Shown: in pieces, positions 43,748 through 53,092 of the stretch
How the letters are laid out: every line of letters begins with the position of its first letter
Numbering within the stretch: position 1 is the first letter of the stretch
Assembly (NCBI RefSeq): GCF_965223525.1
Contig: NZ_CBDCWX010000004.1
Location: forward strand, 868,001-932,000
From: Leptofilum sp965223525
Lineage (GTDB): Bacteria; Chloroflexota; Anaerolineae; Promineifilales; Promineifilaceae
Direction of reading: 5' to 3'
Length of the DNA stretch: 64,000 bases
The notes under the pieces: model-generated
The model's database searches: none
What the model was told of the DNA's origin: nothing
Seen by the model: only the letters and a program-made list of their open reading frames with translations
Program-made: the position numbers and the translations under genes

Positions 43748-43795
43748 AAACTCTGAGGGTGTTCTGGAATGAAACCCTCAGAGTTTTTGTTTTTC
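43748..43795 (+). terminator. Intrinsic terminator of the secreted protein gene
   Basis: AAACTCTGAGGGT and ACCCTCAGAGTTT form a 13-bp stem followed by TTTGTTTTT. Confidence 0.88.
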
Positions 43796-43847
43796 AGGAG
43801 ACTTCACCGACTACCATGGATGAAAATCAGCAGATTTTACCGTAGGT

Positions 43848-44693
43848 CTACAGGAGTTTTTTGATTTGTATTTGCTGCCGATATTGCCCGGGAGTAATAC
43901 CTTTATGCTGGGTGAAAACGCGCGTTAGGTGGCTTTGATCTGAAAAGCCAGCCTGGGCAGCAATCATGGCTAAGGGTTTTTGCGAATGGGTGATTTGGGT
44001 GATGGCCCAATTTAAGCGAAGCTGGCGTACGTATGAGCCAATTGTTACCCCATAGCAGGTGCGGAAAGTGCGGGCTAAATGGACGGGATGGACATTCACG
44101 GCCGTTGCCAACATGGCTACTGTCAAAGAATCACGGAACCGTTCATGTATCAACTCTTTAGCCTGGTTTAGCCAGATGGGTGGCTGTTTGTAAGCTGCGG
44201 TTTGGCTTGCTGGACTGGCTTTCCGCACCGCCTCAGACAAAAGCTCCAAGACTAATCCATTGACTGCCAGCGCAGAGGCCACATCAGGAGTTTGCAATTC
44301 CTGCGAAATTCGCCGGGCAATATTAGTCATGGTCGCGTCGCGGAAATGATTAACCTGATTAAATAAATTCAAACAAGGGGCTAAAAGCGCATCATCGGTT
44401 TGGGTAGGTTCTACCACAAGCATATGGGCACCTGCTTGCTCAAACTGATCCAGGTGTCTTTCTAGTGGCGGCATTGTAACAATTGTGGAGTGGGGCGAGG
44501 CATACTCTTTTTTGGGGAACTTTTTGTCAACGGAGCCAGCCAGGACGACGGCAAAACAAGCCCACTGATGATAGTGTGAAGGCAGTGTGAGTGATGGCGG
44601 AAATATGGCATCTGTTATGCGGAAGCCGCCAACCTCTAGCGTGTGAAGTTGGGCACTGCCCTGATTGATAGAAATAGATTGAGTTGGTGCCAT
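43848..44693 (-). CDS. AraC-family transcriptional regulator
   Basis: Regulator of 281 residues. An N-terminal cupin-like half (LPSHYHQWACFAVVLAGSVD) probably senses a ligand. The C-terminal 100 residues hold the two AraC helix-turn-helix units (LTVAMLATAVNVHPVHLART; MIAAQAGFSDQSHLTRVF), with the family's GITPGQYR end. I chose the ATG at 44693; the longer frame uses a TTG with no ribosome binding site. Its targets are not evident, and the nearest genes are the copper chaperone and a secreted protein. Confidence 0.88.
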   Translation of the reverse strand: MAPTQSISINQGSAQLHTLEVGGFRITDAIFPPSLTLPSHYHQWACFAVVLAGSVDKKFPKKEYASPHSTIVTMPPLERHLDQFEQAGAHMLVVEPTQTDDALLAPCLNLFNQVNHFRDATMTNIARRISQELQTPDVASALAVNGLVLELLSEAVRKASPASQTAAYKQPPIWLNQAKELIHERFRDSLTVAMLATAVNVHPVHLARTFRTCYGVTIGSYVRQLRLNWAITQITHSQKPLAMIAAQAGFSDQSHLTRVFTQHKGITPGQYRQQIQIKKLL

Positions 44694-44799
44694 AGCCAAT
44701 TCCCGCAAGCGATAGGGTGGAAGGGTTTATTACAGGATATAAAACGGGTATATTGGTGTCAAGCGAGTGGCAGTTAGGGGTCAGCTTTCTTATCTTGCC

Positions 44800-44908
44800 T
44801 TAAACATCCAGTAGGCTGTTGAAGCCGCTGTACCCATCCCACACCTTGTGCGAGATGGCGGGGTCGTCTAGTCAATAGTTGGTGAGGTAGAAGAAATGCG
44901 ATTTCTTG
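44800..44908 (-). pseudogene. C-terminal scrap of an unidentified gene
   Basis: The minus strand reads KKSHFFYLTNY, a TGA, then LDDPAISHKVWDGYSGFNSL and LDV before TAA. The composition looks like real protein, and a single base change (TGG to TGA) would break the frame. I cannot name the family. It lies in the 250-bp gap between the AraC and copper chaperone genes. Confidence 0.35.
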
Positions 44909-44923
44909 GAGAAATCGCATTCC
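44890..44923 (-). terminator. Hairpin downstream of the copper chaperone gene
   Basis: AATGCGATTTCT and AGAAATCGCATT form a perfect 12-bp stem with a 3-base loop, 24 bases past the PCu(A)C stop, followed by TTCTTC on the minus strand. Confidence 0.65.
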
Positions 44924-44946
44924 TGGTTAGGCTCGTTTGATTTAGG

Positions 44947-45402
44947 CTAATTATCGCGGATAACGGCCGTAATCTCCATCTCCCCTGCGTTTTCAAATGT
45001 TAGGGTTATCGGGATTTCGCTGCCTTCCTCAAACTGTATTTGCTTCATCATGCACATGACGTGCATACCACCGGGCTTTAGCTCGGCACTTTCGCCAGCA
45101 GGAACTGGGATTGCGCTACCTTCAATTGGGCGCATCCCCATGACACCATCCCCTTTGTCGTACATTTCGTGTAGCTCAACAACACCGCAGGCATCGGTGC
45201 TGACGGTAAGCAGTGTGTCGTCGGCGTTGCTGTTGTTGGTGAGCATCATGTAAAAGGCGCCATTGGCGGCCGCGCTGGGCGAGGTGCGCCCCCAGGGGTC
45301 GGCGACGGTGATGGGTTCTTCTTCATTATTGCTGCAGGCAACGGCCGTAAAGCCAACAGCAGTTAATAGTAAAAGTGTGAGCAAAAAGGTTGCTCTTTTC
45401 AT
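44947..45402 (-). CDS. PCu(A)C copper chaperone lipoprotein
   Basis: Extracytoplasmic Cu(I) carrier, usually for cytochrome c oxidase CuA assembly. It has 151 residues. A signal peptide ends in lipobox AVAC (C23). The copper motif is visible: H78 and M80 in VELHEMYD, methionines in GVMGM (88-90), then H114 and M116 in GGMHVMCMM. GGAG precedes the ATG. No Sco or oxidase gene is adjacent; the TlpA-like lipoprotein at 11793 is the only other candidate partner here. Confidence 0.92.
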   Translation of the reverse strand: MKRATFLLTLLLLTAVGFTAVACSNNEEEPITVADPWGRTSPSAAANGAFYMMLTNNSNADDTLLTVSTDACGVVELHEMYDKGDGVMGMRPIEGSAIPVPAGESAELKPGGMHVMCMMKQIQFEEGSEIPITLTFENAGEMEITAVIRDN

Positions 45403-45483
45403 TTTTTTCTCCAGGTTTGTGTTTTAGAAATACGATTTTAGAAGAAAGACCTGACTGGTTTCTAAAAACCTGTACGCGGTGCA

Positions 45484-45543
45484 GAATACAAAAGTCTACG
45501 CGACCTCTAGATTTCCAGCCATCTTCAAAAGACTTTTGTATTC
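45484..45543. repeat. Inverted repeat upstream of the copper chaperone gene
   Basis: GAATACAAAAGTCT and AGACTTTTGTATTC are exact reverse complements, 32 bases apart. It lies between the small membrane protein gene and the chaperone gene and could end the former's transcript. Confidence 0.75.
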
Positions 45544-45583
45544 TTGTTCTAGAGTGAGTGCGTAACATCAGTGACTAAGTCGA

Positions 45584-45874
45584 TTATTTAGGCGGTGGAT
45601 AGGGTGTTTGCAGGAAGAATTCTTGTGGAGCTTGATGCCGAGGCCGTAACCAGCAAACAATGGCAAACGTAGCGAAGAAGGCAATGGCTGTAGTGACGGG
45701 CTGGACAAAGTTGGACTGTACGGCCGTTCCTCCGAAATCAGTCTCGCAGGGCAATTCAAACTGGTCGGGGACGATGGTTTGGCAGCCAAAGCCAGACAGT
45801 GGCGACCCCACCAGCATGACGATGAGCAGCAGAATTACCCAAAAAGTGTCAATCGTTTTCATCACGTCGCGCAT
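45584..45874 (-). CDS. Small two-helix membrane protein, unknown function
   Basis: A 96-residue protein with two hydrophobic helices (about 11-28 and 59-78) and a short loop between them holding two cysteines (GCQTIVPDQFELPCETDFGG). I do not recognise a family. An alternative start is the ATG four codons in. It lies just upstream of the copper chaperone gene on the same strand, so a role in the same compartment is possible. Confidence 0.5.
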   Translation of the reverse strand: MRDVMKTIDTFWVILLLIVMLVGSPLSGFGCQTIVPDQFELPCETDFGGTAVQSNFVQPVTTAIAFFATFAIVCWLRPRHQAPQEFFLQTPYPPPK

Positions 45875-45891
45875 CGCGGGGGATTATAATA

Positions 45892-47769
45892 CTACCCACG
45901 CCGGGCTACCAGAACCAAAAACCCACTGGCGACTAGCAAAACGGCCACTGCCCCGATGAGTAGCCAGAGTAGGTTGCTGGTTTGCTGTGCGGGCGTGGTT
46001 GGTTCAGGGGTGGAAGGTACGGCCGTTTCCAACACGCTTTCTGCTTCAACGGCCGCTACTGCCTGAGTGGGTACGGCCGTTGCCTGCGGCGAACTGGTGA
46101 CGGTGGGTGTGGGCGTTACCGTCGGTTCTGGTTCGGTTGTGGGCGAAGCAATCACCGTCACTTCAATCACGCTCAGGCCCAGTTCCGGGTCTTCTGACGA
46201 GCCGCCGATGGTGGCGGGTTGGGGGCGGTGGCCCACTACCACCTCTTGCCCCAATTGCAGCAGGGCATTTTCTTCCAAACTGCTAACTTCGTATAGTTCA
46301 TCGAGCGTTAGATCGTAGGTGGCAGCAATGAGCAGGAGCGTATCGCCACTGCCTACCACATGCACAATGGTGCCGTCTGGCTTTACGCGGGCATCGGGGA
46401 AGCCCGCTAGGGGGGTCGAGCCATCGGGCAGCACCGTGTAGCCAATGATAAGCTGTTGCCCCACCGAGAGTAAGCTGGCGGGCAGCAAATTGTTCCAGGC
46501 GTAAAGATTATCCAGCGAGACGTCGTATTGGTCGGCTAACGTAATCAATGTGTCGCCAGCTTGGACGGTGTAGAGGATACGGCCGTCTGGCTGCGCCGTG
46601 GGTGAGGCTAGCGGGGTAGGGCTAGGCAAGGGTGTTGGCGTGAGCGTGGGCGGTAATGGCGTAGGGGATGGCCCTGGCGTGAAGGTTGGGGGTGGTGGCT
46701 GGGTGGCTGTCGGCGTGGCATTGGGATCAACTGTCGGAGGTGGCGGGGGCTGCGTGGGCGGTGGGGGGGCAGCGATGCTGCCGCTTTTGTAGGCTGCGCT
46801 CAGTTCGGCCGTTAGCTGCAAATAAAAGTTGCCGTACTCCACGCTTGGTTCGATCTGGCTGCCTTCCACCCACTCATTAAAAGAGGTGATGATGAGCATG
46901 TCGGGGGCACTGGCGGCTGCGCCGCCAAAGGTAGAGCGGTAAAAATCGCCGTTGGCGCGGTCACGCGGGGCGGTGCTGGAGCCAATTAGGCTGGCATCCC
47001 AGCCGGGCATGGCGGTTCCTACCCAATATTTGTAGCCACCGTAAGTTTGGGCGGCGGCACGGGTGTTAGCCGCCCAGGTTGCGGCCGTTCCTGCCGGATT
47101 TCCTGACCAGGCAATGTTGTACAAATGCAATCCGTCGAAAGCGTCCAGGTAGGTGGTATCGCCCCCCTCCGCAATCCAGATGCTGTTGCGGTCTGGGTCT
47201 ACCGTATTGCGGATGACCACCCAGTCGGCGGGGGGCAAAATCCAGTTAGCCCAGAAAAAAACGACGGGCTTGCCGTCCACCCGTAGGTAGGCTGGGTGCT
47301 GGGCGTGGGTGGTTAACAAGGCGCGCAGAGCATTGATGCGGTCATCGTTGCTGGCAAAGAAGGGGCTGGCGGTTTCAAAATCTACGGCCGCTTTAAACCC
47401 CGTCGCCGAAGCAATGTTGAGCAACGCTTGGAAGTTGGTTTCGGTTTGGTTGTTGACTGTTTCTGGCCCGTACCAGCTTTGCACAAAGCCATCAATGCCA
47501 GCGGACTGGGCTTCGTTGACCTGGCGCTGGATGGTGCCAGTGTCGGTTGAAAAGTAGGGTGTGACGGGGTTAAAGGGGGTGAGCCCTGGGCCAAAGCTGC
47601 TGGGACTATACCAGGCGTAGTAAAAGGCGAGCACCAGCCGTGTTTGTCCTTGAGCAACGACCGTTTCAAGCGGTTGTTTTTTGCCCGTTAACCCAAAGGC
47701 GAGCAGGATAACCAGCAAAAGTAGCCCTAACTGTGAGCGGCGTGTGCGTGGTTGTTTGGTAGAAATCAT
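45892..47769 (-). CDS. GH99-like secreted hydrolase with two LysM domains
   Basis: Secreted protein of 625 residues. After the signal peptide comes a TIM-barrel domain resembling glycoside hydrolase family 99/endo-mannosidase-like proteins (AFYYAWYSPSSFGPGL, then GIDGFVQSWYGP and SFNEWVEGSQIEPS). A long P/T-rich linker leads to two LysM domains (YTVQAGDTLITLADQYDVSL; HVVGSGDTLLLIAATYDLTL), another linker, and a C-terminal membrane helix with an RRG end. It is probably an anchored enzyme acting on an envelope or external glycan. The substrate is unknown. Confidence 0.8.
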   Translation of the reverse strand: MISTKQPRTRRSQLGLLLLVILLAFGLTGKKQPLETVVAQGQTRLVLAFYYAWYSPSSFGPGLTPFNPVTPYFSTDTGTIQRQVNEAQSAGIDGFVQSWYGPETVNNQTETNFQALLNIASATGFKAAVDFETASPFFASNDDRINALRALLTTHAQHPAYLRVDGKPVVFFWANWILPPADWVVIRNTVDPDRNSIWIAEGGDTTYLDAFDGLHLYNIAWSGNPAGTAATWAANTRAAAQTYGGYKYWVGTAMPGWDASLIGSSTAPRDRANGDFYRSTFGGAAASAPDMLIITSFNEWVEGSQIEPSVEYGNFYLQLTAELSAAYKSGSIAAPPPPTQPPPPPTVDPNATPTATQPPPPTFTPGPSPTPLPPTLTPTPLPSPTPLASPTAQPDGRILYTVQAGDTLITLADQYDVSLDNLYAWNNLLPASLLSVGQQLIIGYTVLPDGSTPLAGFPDARVKPDGTIVHVVGSGDTLLLIAATYDLTLDELYEVSSLEENALLQLGQEVVVGHRPQPATIGGSSEDPELGLSVIEVTVIASPTTEPEPTVTPTPTVTSSPQATAVPTQAVAAVEAESVLETAVPSTPEPTTPAQQTSNLLWLLIGAVAVLLVASGFLVLVARRG

Positions 47770-48003
47770 AGACGAGGATTATAGCTTTGCTTCTGTTCCC
47801 TGCCAGCTTGGGGTGGACTACGGCCGTGCTTTTTCATCAAAAACCCATCCACAATTAGTTGACGATATTTCTCATATTCCCTACAATCTCTGCGCTTCAA
47901 AAACGCCCAATTGTGAAGAAGACGGCCGTAATTTGCTTATCTTATTTTGTAAGTAGCAACCCATTATCTTTTTTTGTTCAACTAAATATTTAGGAGGAAG
48001 GAA
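47770..48003 (+). promoter_or_regulatory. Upstream region of the ABC importer operon
   Basis: A 234-bp divergent spacer. It holds two ACGGCCGT copies (47816, 47922). AT-rich stretches with TTGCTTATC and TATTTTGTAAG lie at about 47934-47952, and AGGAGGAAGG lies just before the ATG at 48004. No clear operator is seen; promoter elements are only suggestive. Confidence 0.35.
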
Positions 48004-49353
48004 ATGTTCAACAAACTTTTGTCCAAGAACGAAGACCGCAGAATCCCCCGCGTACTGCTGTTGCTTTTGCTGCTGGTGTTGGCATTAGCCATGACACAAT
48101 GCACCGGCTCCGGCGGCGAAGACGATGAGGCTGTAGATTCGGGAGGTAGTTCTGACGCTGCCGATGAAGCCGATTCTGGCGATAGCGGCGACAGTGCTGA
48201 TAGTGGCGATACTGCTGACACCATTACGCTGGCAATCCAGCACTTCAGCGTCATCGAAGGCACCACCTGGTCTGGCGCACATAACCGCGCTGGCGAGCGG
48301 CTGGCTGAAAAATATGACAATGTCGAGTACGTTTTCCGCGAAGAAGTAGGCCCCGACCTCACCGTGCCCTACGCCGAGGAATTGATTTCCAGCGGCGCAA
48401 ACATTGTGATTGGCAATGCTGAGTTTATGGGTTTGCCTCTGCAAGACATCACCGAAGAGTACCCCGACGTTTACTTTGGCTCTATCATTGCCAGTGACCT
48501 GGCTACCGAGCGCAACTTCATCCGCCTCTTCCCCCGCCAATACCAGGCGCTTTACCTGGAAGGGCTGATTGCTGGTGCGCTTACTGAGACGGGAAACATT
48601 GGCATCGTTTCGGCATTCCCCTCGGTGCAGGTCATTCGCCGCACCAACGGCTTTGTCTTGGGCGTGCAGGATGCCGCCGAACTGCTGGGTAAGGATATAA
48701 ATATTTACGTGAAATATGCTGGCGACTGGTTCTTGCCACCGGAGGAACGGGGCATTGCTGAAACGCTCGTGAGCGAATTCAATGTAGATGTACTCACCCA
48801 TCAAACTGACTCCGGTTCACCCCTGGATGTGGCTGTGGAGCAAGACATCTGGTTTGTGGGGAAGGATATGGACATCGTTGGCTTCTACGGTTGGTCAGAC
48901 ACCGACACGGTAGCTGTGTCCTTTGATACCCGCTGGGAAGTTTTGTACGATCAGATGATCAATGATTACATGTCCGATGAGGAAAACCCAGAAACAGTTC
49001 TGTATTTGGGCATGGATAGCTCAATTACCCTGGCCGATGGCACCGAAGTTCCGACTGTGGACATCATGAACGATGGCAAGGTAGGCATTGAGGCAATTAG
49101 CCCGGCAGCATTGGATTCTATTCCGCAGGAAATTTTGGACTTGGTTGAGCAACGCCGCAACGAGATGATTGCTGGTGAGTGGGATCCCTTCACGGCGCAC
49201 GCTTTTGTGAGCAATGGCACGGGTCTAGAGCTTGAAGGGCTGCCTGTTCCCGCAGCAGGGGAAGAAGTGAAACCCGCTGGTGAAGAACCAACGGCCGAAT
49301 GGCTACTCTCTAGCTTCAACTTCGATTTACAAGGGGTCACAATTCTAGAGTAA
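48004..49353 (+). CDS. BMP-family substrate-binding lipoprotein of an ABC importer
   Basis: Ligand-binding component of 449 residues of the BMP/Med/PnrA family, which mostly bind purine nucleosides. A signal peptide ends in TQC (C33). A low-complexity D/S/G/A linker follows to about residue 75, then the two-lobe periplasmic-binding fold (IGNAEFMGLPLQDITEEYPD; GNIGIVSAFPSVQVIRRTNG). The ATPase and two permeases follow in the same direction, giving a complete importer. AGGAGG precedes the start. Confidence 0.9.
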   Translation: MFNKLLSKNEDRRIPRVLLLLLLLVLALAMTQCTGSGGEDDEAVDSGGSSDAADEADSGDSGDSADSGDTADTITLAIQHFSVIEGTTWSGAHNRAGERLAEKYDNVEYVFREEVGPDLTVPYAEELISSGANIVIGNAEFMGLPLQDITEEYPDVYFGSIIASDLATERNFIRLFPRQYQALYLEGLIAGALTETGNIGIVSAFPSVQVIRRTNGFVLGVQDAAELLGKDINIYVKYAGDWFLPPEERGIAETLVSEFNVDVLTHQTDSGSPLDVAVEQDIWFVGKDMDIVGFYGWSDTDTVAVSFDTRWEVLYDQMINDYMSDEENPETVLYLGMDSSITLADGTEVPTVDIMNDGKVGIEAISPAALDSIPQEILDLVEQRRNEMIAGEWDPFTAHAFVSNGTGLELEGLPVPAAGEEVKPAGEEPTAEWLLSSFNFDLQGVTILE

Positions 49354-49394
49354 CAGCTTCTTCTGCTGCTCCAGAGTTATGAATTCCTAAAATA

Positions 49395-49433
49395 AGATGA
49401 GGCTCCCGAACGGTTCTTCTGGGAGCCTCATCT
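49395..49433 (+). terminator. Strong hairpin between binding protein and ATPase genes
   Basis: AGATGAGGCTCCC and GGGAGCCTCATCT form a perfect 13-bp stem. There is no T-run, so it more likely stabilises the upstream mRNA or partly terminates, giving an excess of the binding protein. Confidence 0.7.
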
Positions 49434-49460
49434 GCTTATCAAATCACAAGAAGGGTTGCT

Positions 49461-51008
49461 GTGCTACTGCAAACAATCAAACCGGGTGAAACTGTTTTGG
49501 AAGCCAAAGGAATCACGAAGCGGTTCCCTGGCGTTGTTGCCAACGACAATGTTGATTTTGCCATCAAAGCGGGTGAGATTCACGCTATTTTGGGCGAAAA
49601 TGGGGCGGGTAAATCCACCCTGATGAAAGTTTTGTTTGGCCAGTACCAGCCAGATGAAGGTGAGATTTTTCTGGCTGGTGAGAAGGTGAATTTTAGCTCA
49701 CCGCTAGATGCCATTGAGCGGGGTATTGGTATGGTGCACCAGCACCGCAAATTGGTTCCAGCGCACACCGTTGTGGAAAATATTGTATTGGGTCATCCAA
49801 AGGCTGGGCGGATTCTCAATTACAGGCGAACGGAGCGCGAGATTCACGATTTGTGTGACAAGTTTGGCTTCTCGATTGATGTAAAAGCTAAAGTGTGGCA
49901 GCTTTCTGAGGGTGAGAAGCAGGTCGTCGAGATTTTGAAGGCACTTTATCGTGGGGCAGAGTTGCTCATCATGGATGAGCCGACAGCCGCTTTAACCCCC
50001 ATCGAAATCGAAAAATTGCTAACTTCTATTGAAGCAATGGCGAGGGATAATGTTGCCATTGTTCCATTCATTACGCATAAGTTGCCCATTGTGCTTCGCA
50101 TTAGCCACCGCATTACCGTTTTGCGCCGCGGGAAGGTTGTATCTTCCATTGAGACGGAAAAGGCGACAGAAAAAAGTTTGGCAACCGAACTGGTTGGTCG
50201 TGAAGTTATTTTTAACGTTAAACGACAGAAGGCAGAAAGAGGCGCAACTATCCTTGAAGCAAAAAATCTTTCTGCTATGAGCGACAAAGGGGTTCGCGCC
50301 TTAGATGATATTTCGTTTTCCATTCGGGAAGGGGAGATCTTTGGGGTTGCGGGGGTTTCTGGCAATGGTCAGCGAGAGCTAGTGGAGTGCCTGGCGGGTA
50401 TGCGCCCCGTTGAAGCCGGGAAAATTGTGCTGGACGGCAATGACATCACCACAGCTTCCAGCTATGCTAGGTGGAAGCTAGGCATGGGGTACATTCCGGC
50501 AGATCGGAACTACTTGGGGTCAATTGGTGATTTTTCATTGGTTGAAAATACGACGATGAATTATTACTTTGATGAATCGTTCCTGCATCGAGGAAGTTTG
50601 GATTACCATAGAATTCGGCAGCTTACGGAAGAGATCATTGCTGAATATGCTGTTAAAACGCCAAATGCAGACGTGAAGGCAAAAAATTTATCTGGGGGGA
50701 ACTTGCAGAAGCTCATTTTGGCGCGGGTGCTTTCGCGCAATCCTCGGTTGGTGATTGCTGAGTTGCCAACGCAGGGGCTGGATATTGGTGCCATTGAGTT
50801 TGTACGGAATAAGTTGAATGAGGCTAAGTTTAAGAAAGCGGCCGTTCTGCTTATTTCAGAAGATTTGGATGAGATTTTCTCGTTAAGCGACTGGATTGCG
50901 CCCATTTACGAGGGTCGCTTTATGGGCATTATTCCGGCAGAAGAAGCAAAGCGTGAAGATGTTGGTGCTATGATGGCTGGTATTGAGCTGGCGGGAGGGG
51001 CGGCATGA
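49461..51008 (+). CDS. ABC importer ATPase with two nucleotide-binding domains (nucleoside type)
   Basis: Energy-coupling subunit of 515 residues with tandem ABC domains, as in NupA/RbsA-like proteins that pair with BMP binding proteins. The first domain has GENGAGKST, LSEGEKQ and LLIMDEPTA. The second has a degenerate Walker A (GVSGNGQRE) and signature LSGGNLQK, followed by VIAELPTQGLD. The start is GTG. Its stop overlaps the first permease start (ATGA). Confidence 0.93.
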   Translation: MLLQTIKPGETVLEAKGITKRFPGVVANDNVDFAIKAGEIHAILGENGAGKSTLMKVLFGQYQPDEGEIFLAGEKVNFSSPLDAIERGIGMVHQHRKLVPAHTVVENIVLGHPKAGRILNYRRTEREIHDLCDKFGFSIDVKAKVWQLSEGEKQVVEILKALYRGAELLIMDEPTAALTPIEIEKLLTSIEAMARDNVAIVPFITHKLPIVLRISHRITVLRRGKVVSSIETEKATEKSLATELVGREVIFNVKRQKAERGATILEAKNLSAMSDKGVRALDDISFSIREGEIFGVAGVSGNGQRELVECLAGMRPVEAGKIVLDGNDITTASSYARWKLGMGYIPADRNYLGSIGDFSLVENTTMNYYFDESFLHRGSLDYHRIRQLTEEIIAEYAVKTPNADVKAKNLSGGNLQKLILARVLSRNPRLVIAELPTQGLDIGAIEFVRNKLNEAKFKKAAVLLISEDLDEIFSLSDWIAPIYEGRFMGIIPAEEAKREDVGAMMAGIELAGGAA

Positions 51009-52147
51009 AAGTTGGAAACTATCGGCTGGAGCTTAAAAAACGCAGAGTGTTACGGCCGTGGCAGGCCATGTTGAATGCGGTGATGGCGATAGTTGCAGCG
51101 CTGGTTTTGTTCGGCTTTATCTTCATTTTGGCCGGTTTAAACCCAATAGATGCTTATCAGCGGATTTTTTCTTACGCTTTTTTTAATCAGTTCGGCCTGC
51201 CGCTCACGCTGAATCGCTTTGTTTTTCTGCTGCTTTGCACCTACGCCTTCATTATCCCCTTCCGGGCAGGGCTTTGGAACATTGGCATGACGGGGCAACT
51301 GTATGTTGGTGCATTGGCGGCATATGGGGTGTTCTATGCTTTTGGCGTTAATCAGTTTAACACGCCGCATCCGCCTGCCATTATTTTGTTGCCGCTAGCT
51401 GTGCTGGGAGCGGCCGTTGGCGGTGCATTCGTTGGGGCAATTGCTGGCTACCTCAAAGGCAAATACAACACTAACGAAATTGTCGTCACAATGATGCTCA
51501 ATTTTATGGCCTTCTGGTTTGTCTCTTTTATGATCAAGGATGGCGGCATTTTTATGAACGCTGGGGGGCGCGGGGAAAGTTTTGAGTTGCCAGATGCGCT
51601 GCACATGCCCCTACTGCTTGATGTACCCATTACTATCTTTTTTGCTTTGATTGCAGGCATTTTTTTGCATTACCTATTTTCACGAATGCGGCTCGGTTTT
51701 GAAATTAGAGCGTATGGGCAAAACCCAAATGCGGCCGCTTATGCCGGCATTAGTCGCTTTCGGGTGCCAATTTTGGTGTTTGTTTTAGGCGGCATTTTGG
51801 CTGGCTTGGCCGGGTACCATTACTTTGGCGCGGTGCCTGGCGTGTACAAAATTGCCCGTAACTACGCCTTTTTTGGGGATATGGCCTTCTACGGCATCAT
51901 TTGTGGTCTCATTTCGCAAGGAAACCCGCTAGGTGCTGTGCCGGTGGCGTTTTTGTTTGGCGGGTTGTCGGTAGGCGGCCGTTTTGTACAAGGCGCATTA
52001 GGTATGAGCTTTGGCGTGGATTATGCGCTGCTGGGCGTGCTGATGATCACCCTGGTCGCCTTCCAATTTTTCTACCGCTACAAAATTGTGGTGGTTAATA
52101 TAAACATGGAGAAAGCCGATGTGGGAGTTTTGGGTACGAAGTCTTGA
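51005..52147 (+). CDS. ABC importer permease 1 (nucleoside type)
   Basis: Membrane subunit of 380 residues with about ten hydrophobic helices, of the BPD_transp_2 family. Typical segments are PFRAGLWNIGMTGQLYVGAL and YNTNEIVVTMMLNFMAFWFV. It overlaps the ATPase gene by 4 bases and the second permease by 29 bases, so all are translated as one unit. Confidence 0.9.
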   Translation: MKVGNYRLELKKRRVLRPWQAMLNAVMAIVAALVLFGFIFILAGLNPIDAYQRIFSYAFFNQFGLPLTLNRFVFLLLCTYAFIIPFRAGLWNIGMTGQLYVGALAAYGVFYAFGVNQFNTPHPPAIILLPLAVLGAAVGGAFVGAIAGYLKGKYNTNEIVVTMMLNFMAFWFVSFMIKDGGIFMNAGGRGESFELPDALHMPLLLDVPITIFFALIAGIFLHYLFSRMRLGFEIRAYGQNPNAAAYAGISRFRVPILVFVLGGILAGLAGYHYFGAVPGVYKIARNYAFFGDMAFYGIICGLISQGNPLGAVPVAFLFGGLSVGGRFVQGALGMSFGVDYALLGVLMITLVAFQFFYRYKIVVVNINMEKADVGVLGTKS

Positions 52148-52994
52148 TGCGTCAACAATCTTCTTAATTGCTGGCTTGGGCGAGCTTTTTGGTCAACGTT
52201 CCGGCATTCTTAACGTGGGTGTTGAGGGTGTGATGCTGTTTGGTGCCACGCTGGGCTTCATTACCGCGCAAATGACGGGTAGCTATATGCTGGGCTTTGT
52301 GGTGGGCATTGCCATTGGGGGCTTGCTGGGTTTTCTGCACGGCGTCTTTTCAATTTCGCTAGGTGGCGACCAAGTTGTCAGCGGCATGGGCATCTGGATT
52401 CTTGGCTTTGGCCTCACCACCTATTTGGGTTCTCCATTCACTGGGCCTTTAGGCATGGAGCGGATTCCCACCATTTTTGGATTGTCTCCCTTTTTCTACG
52501 TTGGGATTATTTTGGCAGCCATCATCTATTTTGTTTTGACACGAACGAGTTTGGGGTTAAGAATTCGCTCGGTGGGTGAAAATCCGGCCGTTGCGGAGGT
52601 TTCGGGAATTAGCGTCAGCAAAACCCGCTACCTGTGCGTCACGGTTGGAGGGATGCTGATGGGCTTTGCCGGGGCCGTTTACGCACTCGATTATAATCCT
52701 GTGTGGAGCTACAACTTTTTGCTGGGATGGGGCTTCATCGCCCTGGCGCTTGTTTTTTTCTCCATGTGGAATTCGCTGTTTTTGCTGGCTGGCTCTTTGC
52801 TATTTGGCACGATGTGGCAGCTTTCACTCAGCCCAGAATTGGTGCTGCCGGGTGTTTTGTCGCGCTACGTTTGGCGGATGATTCCATTCGGCATTACGGT
52901 AATTGTGCTGCTTTTCATGTCTACCAAGCGATTTAGAACCCGGTGGGGGGCAGCCAGGCCGGAGGCGTTGGGGCAGCCTTATTTGAAGGAATGA
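52119..52994 (+). CDS. ABC importer permease 2 (nucleoside type)
   Basis: Second membrane subunit, 291 residues with about eight helices. FGQRSGILNVGVEGVMLFGA is the conserved N-terminal block of BmpA-linked permeases, and GGDQVVSGMGIWILGFGLTT is the conserved loop. The ATG at 52119 lies inside permease 1, with GGAGAAAGCCG just before it. It completes the four-gene importer that starts at 48004. Confidence 0.9.
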   Translation: MWEFWVRSLDASTIFLIAGLGELFGQRSGILNVGVEGVMLFGATLGFITAQMTGSYMLGFVVGIAIGGLLGFLHGVFSISLGGDQVVSGMGIWILGFGLTTYLGSPFTGPLGMERIPTIFGLSPFFYVGIILAAIIYFVLTRTSLGLRIRSVGENPAVAEVSGISVSKTRYLCVTVGGMLMGFAGAVYALDYNPVWSYNFLLGWGFIALALVFFSMWNSLFLLAGSLLFGTMWQLSLSPELVLPGVLSRYVWRMIPFGITVIVLLFMSTKRFRTRWGAARPEALGQPYLKE

Positions 52995-53009
52995 TTTCGC
53001 TCCGAAAAT

Positions 53010-53092
53010 TTTTTGGAGTCAATGGGCGAGGCAGGTGGAGAGAATGTCTCGCCATTTTTTCTTAGATTGAGGCCACCTGCCTAGCCCCTACG
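53010..53092. repeat. Inverted repeat, family H, between convergent genes
   Basis: GGGCGAGGCAGGTGG on the left and CCACCTGCCTAGCCCCTAC on the right mirror each other around an AT-rich centre. They share words with 26255-26322. The right arm reaches the 3' end of the luciferase-like gene. Confidence 0.75.
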
